From Candidatus Bipolaricaulota bacterium (GTDB lineage Bacteria; Bipolaricaulota; Bipolaricaulia; M55B111), in NCBI GenBank assembly GCA_018334595.1, contig JAGXLQ010000043.1, forward strand, positions 1 to 9,292: a DNA stretch of 9,292 bases. The letters run 5' to 3'. Under the pieces are notes generated by a model. That model was not told where the DNA came from, made no database searches, and saw only the letters and a program-made list of their open reading frames with translations. Below, piece by piece: positions 6,406 to 9,292 of the stretch (position 1 is its first letter; the number at the start of each line of letters is the position of its first letter). Position numbers and translations under genes: made by a program.

Positions 6406-6781
6406 TTAGATCGGCGCCAGCAACTTACCATGGATTACGCCCCTAGTGCTGATTGACTTACTCGCCAGGCCCTGGACTCCCTTCCGTGGCCCTTAACTGC
6501 AATCAGTCCGAGGGGGTTGTCGGCGTCGACGTGGAGGTGGGTCGGGGATACAACCAACTGATGAGACTTATACTGCAACACGGTTAACTTGTCGGAGAGA
6601 TGATATTGATGGGGACCGTAGACAGGCGTGACGCCCCCCATTACCTCCTCCCACTCGCGCTCGACGATCCTGCCCCTGATTGCCCCGGACCTGTTTCGGC
6701 AACCCCGGTTCGCGATCATGTCGTCGAACTTATCGAGGAGGTCCCGGGGAACCGACACTCCAAGCCGCCGGGTTCACTCAA
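6406..6781 (-). pseudogene. nikR: Decayed nikR, nickel-responsive transcription regulator
   Basis: NikR similarity is spread over three frames. (a) A TTG at 6781, with GGTGGTGG five bases upstream, begins MSEPG and loses frame near 6765-6772. (b) The middle frame reads RLGVSVPRDLLDKFDDMI then NRSGAIRG, the ribbon-helix-helix DNA-binding domain, and continues into the ACT-like nickel domain to ~6480. (c) The C-terminal frame gives QGLASKSISTRGVIHGKLL, matching the NikR end, up to a TAA at 6406-6408. Each lesion equals a one-base deletion; repaired, the protein would be about 125 residues, close to the usual 130-140. Of the four high-affinity nickel ligands (E. coli H76, H87, H89, C95), the pair at 6531-6539 (THLH) is kept, but the H76 position is Tyr (6570-6572) and the C95 position is Pro (6513-6515). 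A shorter protein could start at the GTG near 6758, but it would lack the first strand and the true C-terminus. Confidence 0.8.
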
Positions 6782-6827
6782 ACGTACCACCACCAAGATC
6801 GTATTACTTATTTTTCATTCGTAACAT

Positions 6828-6849
6828 GATTGTTATCATGATAACAATC
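6828..6849. promoter_or_regulatory. Perfect 22-bp palindrome, probable operator upstream of nikR
   Basis: GATTGTTATCA (6828-6838) is followed at once by its exact reverse complement (6839-6849). It lies 46 bases upstream of the ancestral nikR start on the - strand, next to an AT-rich stretch (6809-6816) that could be a TATA element. A perfect dyad with no spacer points to a dimeric DNA-binding protein. It does not match the E. coli NikR site, which has two GTATGA half-sites 16 bases apart, so the binder is unknown. It may be a relic or may serve another metal regulator. Confidence 0.6.
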
Positions 6850-6961
6850 CCAAGCGGTGATGTCAACACTCAACCGCGCTTACGGTTAAACCACCGACCG
6901 TAGAGCCACGGATAGACCTTAAACGGACAAACCCACAACCGGGGGGATAGGCAGATCGACC

Positions 6962-6998
6962 GTTAAGAAATAGCCCGGCCTCGTAAACAGGACCGGGG
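6962..6998 (-). terminator. Hairpin plus T-rich tail, terminator of the SQR-DUF1641 operon
   Basis: On the - strand CCCGGTCCT (6997-6989) pairs with AGGCCGGG (6981-6974) around a 7-base loop, with one bulged base. CTATTTCTT follows immediately. It begins 26 bases after the DUF1641 stop. Archaea also terminate on T-tracts without hairpins, so the T-rich tail may be the active part. Confidence 0.55.
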
Positions 6999-7023
6999 CC
7001 CTACTCACTAATTTATGGAAAGC

Positions 7024-7425
7024 CTAATCCAGCTTCTTACCCAGTGTTTTAGCCAGCTTGATTACGAACCCCAGTGCCTTCTGGACGTCGGGGTCGTTGA
7101 CTGCCTTCATCAACCCCATTAACCCGACCTTGTCGGGGGGATTATCCGGGTCACTGGCTTCGGCCACGGCGTTCAACAGCTTGTCCAGTCCCGCGATGGT
7201 GTTTTCATGCGAAGCGGGCTCGAGTAGTTCTCCCAGCCTCCCAACCATGCCTACCAGGTTGACAACCATCTCGTCGTCCATGGCCCGCGTCCCCAGTGAG
7301 ACTACGTCCAGGAGTTGATTGGTGAGGTCAAGACGCTCGATAAACCCGGCGACGGCCTCGGGATTTTGAGCGATTGCTTCCTGCAACTCTTCCATCTCTA
7401 GCTCCTCGTCTTTAACTTGACTCAT
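7024..7425 (-). CDS. DUF1641 family protein, SQR-associated
   Basis: This 133-residue acidic protein has no cysteine and no membrane segment. Its central part (about residues 35-65, DVVSLGTRAMDDEMVVNLVG and onward) and its C-terminal part (GLMGLMKAVNDPDVQKALGF, about 102-121) match the DUF1641 pattern. The family is often encoded next to sulfide:quinone oxidoreductase-type flavoproteins or formate dehydrogenase-like proteins in archaea and bacteria, and its job is not established. An accessory or membrane-docking role for the flavoprotein is a guess. The gene starts nine bases after the flavoprotein stop, with GAGGTG five bases before its ATG, so the two are co-transcribed. It is followed by a likely terminator. 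Confidence 0.75.
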   Translation of the reverse strand: MSQVKDEELEMEELQEAIAQNPEAVAGFIERLDLTNQLLDVVSLGTRAMDDEMVVNLVGMVGRLGELLEPASHENTIAGLDKLLNAVAEASDPDNPPDKVGLMGLMKAVNDPDVQKALGFVIKLAKTLGKKLD

Positions 7426-7434
7426 CGTTACACC

Positions 7435-8580
7435 TCACAACAGTCCCTTGGCGGTAAGCCAGTAAGCTTTGTTGTAGGAGTGTTTTGCCCAGTGGATTAA
7501 CTTCGACTCCGGGGGGATATCCGGTTCCTCGCCGTAATTGAACTCGAGGAAGGTAGCCTTGTCGCCGTCTACTCCGTCAATGAAGCAGATAGTCTTTCCA
7601 TCGTACCTTGCAGTAGGGACCTCCCCCCTTACCTGGCTGGCCAGGCGCTCGGCCACGACCCCGCTTTGGTAGTGGGCGACGCTGCCGGCCATGCTCGTGG
7701 ACAGGTCCGTCGCGTCACCGATGGCATACACGTCTTCCGCCCTCTTTGCCTCGAGTGTGTGCTTGTCCGTTTCGATCCACTCGCCTTCACCGAGGTCCGC
7801 CCCGGTAACGAGGTCATCTCCACGGTGGGGCGGGATAGAGACGAGAAGGTCAAATTCCATCTCTTCGCCTCCCGATGACTTCAGCACCTCACCATCCGGG
7901 TCAACCTCCGTGACCTCAAACCCCGACTCCAAGTTAATATCTCTTTCCTCCAGTAGGGGAGTCGCCCACTCGACGATGTTTTTCTTGCCGATCATCTCTT
8001 CTCCGGGAAAGGTATACGTAATCTTTACGTCATCACGCAGGCCCCTTTCTCTAAACCAACTGTCGGCGATGAAGGAGAACTCCATGGGCGCAACCGGGCA
8101 CATGTGCGGCACCCCGACCACGCTGACCACCAGGTGCCCCTCCTCGAACTCCGCCAGCTCCTCCCTGAGTTTTATCGAGCCCTTTGGTCCGTAGAAGTGA
8201 TGTGAGCTCTCCTTGAGCCCGGGGACCCTGCCCAAAGCGAGCTTGCTCCCCGTCGCCAGCACCAGATAGTCGTAGCTCAAAGAGCTCCCCGAAGCAAGCT
8301 CCAGCTCCTTCGAGTCCAGGTCCAGGCCGACACCCCTATCCTGGATAAAAGGGAGGTCCTCGTTTAACAGTTCCCGGACCGGCCGCTCCGCCTCGGACTC
8401 CTCGTTCTTACCAAATGCCATGTAGAGCGTAAGCGGCTTGTACAGCTGGTAGGAGGTCTCGTTAACCACGGTTACCTCAACTGCCTGGGACCTTATCTCT
8501 GAGGACAAGTGGCCCGCCAGCCGATTGGCGACGATGGTCCCTCCCGATCCCCCGCCTACGACGATTATTCTCCTCTTCAT
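7435..8580 (-). CDS. sqr: Sulfide:quinone oxidoreductase-like FAD flavoprotein
   Basis: This 381-residue protein belongs to the pyridine nucleotide-disulfide oxidoreductase superfamily. It has an N-terminal FAD Rossmann motif GGGSGG (9-14), YDYLVLATGSKL (103-114) and a second FAD motif VYAIGDATDL (284-293). C161, in PHMCPVAPMEF, and C332, in KTICFIDG, are the only cysteines and sit where SQR enzymes place the pair that forms the sulfide-oxidising disulfide/polysulfide bridge. The third cysteine of classic SQR (near residue 128) is absent. The Trp/Tyr/Lys-rich end (HWAKHSYNKAYWLTAKGLL) resembles the amphipathic membrane-docking tail of SQR. It would oxidise sulfide and pass electrons to a membrane quinone on the cytoplasmic side. 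A flavocytochrome c-like or NDH-2-like role is possible but less likely. The SD-like GGTGCGTGAT lies five bases before the ATG. Confidence 0.75.
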   Translation of the reverse strand: MKRRIIVVGGGSGGTIVANRLAGHLSSEIRSQAVEVTVVNETSYQLYKPLTLYMAFGKNEESEAERPVRELLNEDLPFIQDRGVGLDLDSKELELASGSSLSYDYLVLATGSKLALGRVPGLKESSHHFYGPKGSIKLREELAEFEEGHLVVSVVGVPHMCPVAPMEFSFIADSWFRERGLRDDVKITYTFPGEEMIGKKNIVEWATPLLEERDINLESGFEVTEVDPDGEVLKSSGGEEMEFDLLVSIPPHRGDDLVTGADLGEGEWIETDKHTLEAKRAEDVYAIGDATDLSTSMAGSVAHYQSGVVAERLASQVRGEVPTARYDGKTICFIDGVDGDKATFLEFNYGEEPDIPPESKLIHWAKHSYNKAYWLTAKGLL

Positions 8581-8692
8581 TTAATATCACGCACCTGCGC
8601 CAACACCATAGATCTTCACCTACCTAGTTGTCGAGACAGCGGTGTGAAACATAGGGTAAATAGTTTCCGCTAATCTTGATCCTTAAATAAAA

Positions 8693-8718
8693 AACCAGTT
8701 GATTCTATGCAACCAGTT
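8693..8718. repeat. Direct repeat of AACCAGTT, 18-base period
   Basis: AACCAGTT occurs at 8693-8700 and 8711-8718, with starts 18 bases apart, flanked by AT-rich DNA. The arrangement would suit an activator or repressor binding beside the SQR promoter. The repeat is short and could be chance. Confidence 0.3.
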
Positions 8719-8821
8719 AAATATTTTCAAGAATGTTGAAGTATTGCTGCTCTGTCCGAGCGGCTTACGTATCGACTTCACACATGCTAACGGGATCTTT
8801 TTACCTTAGTGCCCGGTAGTT

Positions 8822-8874
8822 GGGGGGGATGGGAGAAGGGGGGCTAAACCCCACCCGGGGACCGCTATCCCCCC
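8822..8874. repeat. G-quadruplex-capable block and nested inverted repeats
   Basis: The + strand at 8822-8843 contains four or more G-tracts of at least three G with loops of 1-4 bases (G7, AT, G3, AGAA, G6), which meets the usual G-quadruplex pattern. In competition, GGGGGGAT (8823-8830) pairs with ATCCCCCC (8867-8874), and an inner GGGG-CTAAA-CCCC hairpin lies at 8840-8852. It sits between the two divergent genes. Confidence 0.5.
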
Positions 8875-8892
8875 TGACGACCCCACGGTTGT

Positions 8893-8925
8893 GACGGATC
8901 GGACCGTTTGGACGGTGATAAATAC
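8893..8925 (+). promoter_or_regulatory. Candidate operator and TATA box of the last gene
   Basis: Three 9-base units start with GAC (8893, 8902 and 8911: GACGGATCG, GACCGTTTG, GACGGTGAT), and ACCGT-TTGG-ACGGT (8903-8916) forms an inverted repeat. GATAAATAC (8917-8925) directly after it resembles a TATA box, which would place transcription start near 8945-8950, about 50 bases before the gene. A regulator bound at the repeat would cover the BRE/TATA. This is a pattern-based suggestion. Confidence 0.35.
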
Positions 8926-8984
8926 GGACTGATAAGGCAAATGTTGCATCAACTGCCGGGAATAACTATCGTTTACTATCATCA

Positions 8985-8991
8985 GGGGAGG
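8985..8991 (+). promoter_or_regulatory. Ribosome binding site favouring the GTG start at 8999
   Basis: GGGGAGG ends only one base before the ATG at 8993 but seven bases before the in-frame GTG at 8999. The spacing favours the GTG, which removes two residues from the longer reading. Confidence 0.55.
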
Positions 8992-8998
8992 AATGACC

Positions 8999-9292
8999 GT
9001 GAAAAATCTGTTAGTAGCCGACGAGTACGAGTTCGACATCGAGATGAGCCTGGAGCACCCCCGGGTGGAAAGATACCTGAAGGTTGGAAACGTAGAAACA
9101 ATGCGGGGGAAGATCGACGAGGGGCTGGAGATGGCCAACGAAATCATTGAGCCTCGAGCGATCTACACGATTAAGGAAAGCGACGAGGAGGAACTGGAGG
9201 ACTACGACGCCCCGGAACCACTACGGGGCAACGCTTGTCTTGCCTTTGGGGCTTCAACGATCGGGGCGGCCCTGCCTGAAAGGGTGGACGAG
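8999..9292 (+). CDS. Partial: B12-dependent methionine synthase activation-domain-like protein
   Basis: The first 98 codons of a gene run off the window edge without a stop. The pattern HPRVERYLKVGNVE, then a helix ending IIEPRAIYTIK (about residues 55-65), then RGNACLAFGASTIGAALPERVDE resembles stand-alone relatives of the C-terminal SAM-binding activation domain of MetH. These contain E-P-R-A-V-Y and a later A-x-T-L/I-G-x-x-L/V-x-x-R segment. Such proteins are usually near corrinoid proteins and methyltransferases in anaerobes and are thought to help reactivate oxidised cob(II)alamin. The defining C-terminal part lies outside the window, so the assignment is tentative. An in-frame ATG at 8993 is the alternative start. 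Confidence 0.55.
   Translation, partial: MKNLLVADEYEFDIEMSLEHPRVERYLKVGNVETMRGKIDEGLEMANEIIEPRAIYTIKESDEEELEDYDAPEPLRGNACLAFGASTIGAALPERVDE

Larger units (their letters stand above)
8581..8998. other. Divergent intergenic region with repeats and a G-rich block
   Basis: No gene is recognised in these 418 bases between the - strand SQR gene and the + strand gene at 8999. The left part is AT-rich and has TATA-like sequences readable on either strand (CTTAAATAAA at 8682-8691, GTTAAATATTTT at 8716-8727, and GGTAAATAG at 8655-8663, read as CTATTTACC for the SQR gene), plus an 8-bp direct repeat. The centre (8822-8874) is G-rich then C-rich. The right part holds a short inverted repeat and a TATA-like GATAAATAC before the last gene. 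Confidence 0.6.

Noticed and set aside
6435..6758. Reading the 107-codon - strand ORF as a complete, intact NikR-family regulator
   Set aside because: It starts at a GTG with no ribosome binding site, lacks the N-terminal residues and replaces the NikR C-terminus with an unrelated tail. Both missing ends are found in adjacent frames.
6850..6961. Possible short + strand gene after the palindrome (ATG at about 6862)
   Set aside because: It closes after nine codons, and no longer reading frame with recognisable sequence was found in this gap.
8747..8820. tRNA-like stretch (GTCCGAGCGGCT resembles a D-arm)
   Set aside because: No acceptor stem, anticodon arm or T-loop (GTTCGAATC-like) can be paired around it.
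8806..9147. 113-codon - strand ORF and an overlapping 80-codon + strand ORF at 8908-9150
   Set aside because: Both run across the G-rich intergenic block and the last gene. The + frame starting at 8999 has the ribosome binding site, acidic composition and family-like pattern; these do not.

Overview
The window looks archaeal. Translation starts are preceded by GGTGAT- or GAGG-type Shine-Dalgarno sequences that fit the archaeal 16S tail, TATA-like boxes such as TTTTTTAAAT replace bacterial -35/-10 elements, and the gene families are ones typical of euryarchaea: a hydBGDA-type [NiFe] hydrogenase, an FmdE-family protein, NikR and an SQR/DUF1641 pair. The proteins are strongly Asp/Glu-rich, which suggests a salt-adapted organism. 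An uncultured, brine-type euryarchaeon is a reasonable guess, but the lineage is inference and not read from a marker gene.

Layout. (1) 1-516 is an AT-rich stretch with two perfect inverted repeats, two doubtful micro-ORFs and the likely promoter of the following operon. (2) 517-4997, + strand, is a compact five-gene operon with overlapping or touching genes. It encodes the four subunits of a cytoplasmic group 3b (sulfhydrogenase-like) [NiFe] hydrogenase in the order beta (Fe-S), gamma (FAD/NAD(P)), delta (small), alpha (large), followed by the endopeptidase that matures the large subunit. (3) 5046-6131, - strand, is a fusion of a TrmO/TsaA tRNA methyltransferase domain, an FmdE domain and a C-terminal zinc ribbon. 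(4) 6122-6781, - strand, is a decayed locus: a nikR nickel-regulator gene with two frameshifts and two lost nickel ligands, then the first ~60 codons of an ABC-transporter solute-binding protein with its own frameshift. A perfect 22-bp palindrome sits upstream of nikR. (5) 7024-8580, - strand, is a two-gene operon encoding a sulfide:quinone oxidoreductase-like flavoprotein and a DUF1641 protein, ending in a hairpin/T-rich terminator. (6) 8581-8998 is a divergent intergenic region with short repeats and a G-quadruplex-capable G-rich block. (7) From 8999, + strand, there is the start of a gene resembling the activation domain of B12-dependent methionine synthase, cut by the window edge.

How the parts may work together. 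The hydrogenase would interconvert NAD(P)H and H2, and enzymes of this type can also reduce sulfur or polysulfide to sulfide. The SQR-like flavoprotein would oxidise sulfide or handle polysulfide at the membrane. This gives a plausible hydrogen/sulfur redox theme, though co-regulation is not shown. The most notable observations are the degraded nickel-homeostasis genes next to an intact nickel enzyme, an Asp in place of the second Cys of the N-terminal CxxC that normally holds the proximal cluster in the small subunit, and the TrmO-FmdE-zinc ribbon fusion. I found no CRISPR array, tRNA, rRNA or intact insertion sequence.
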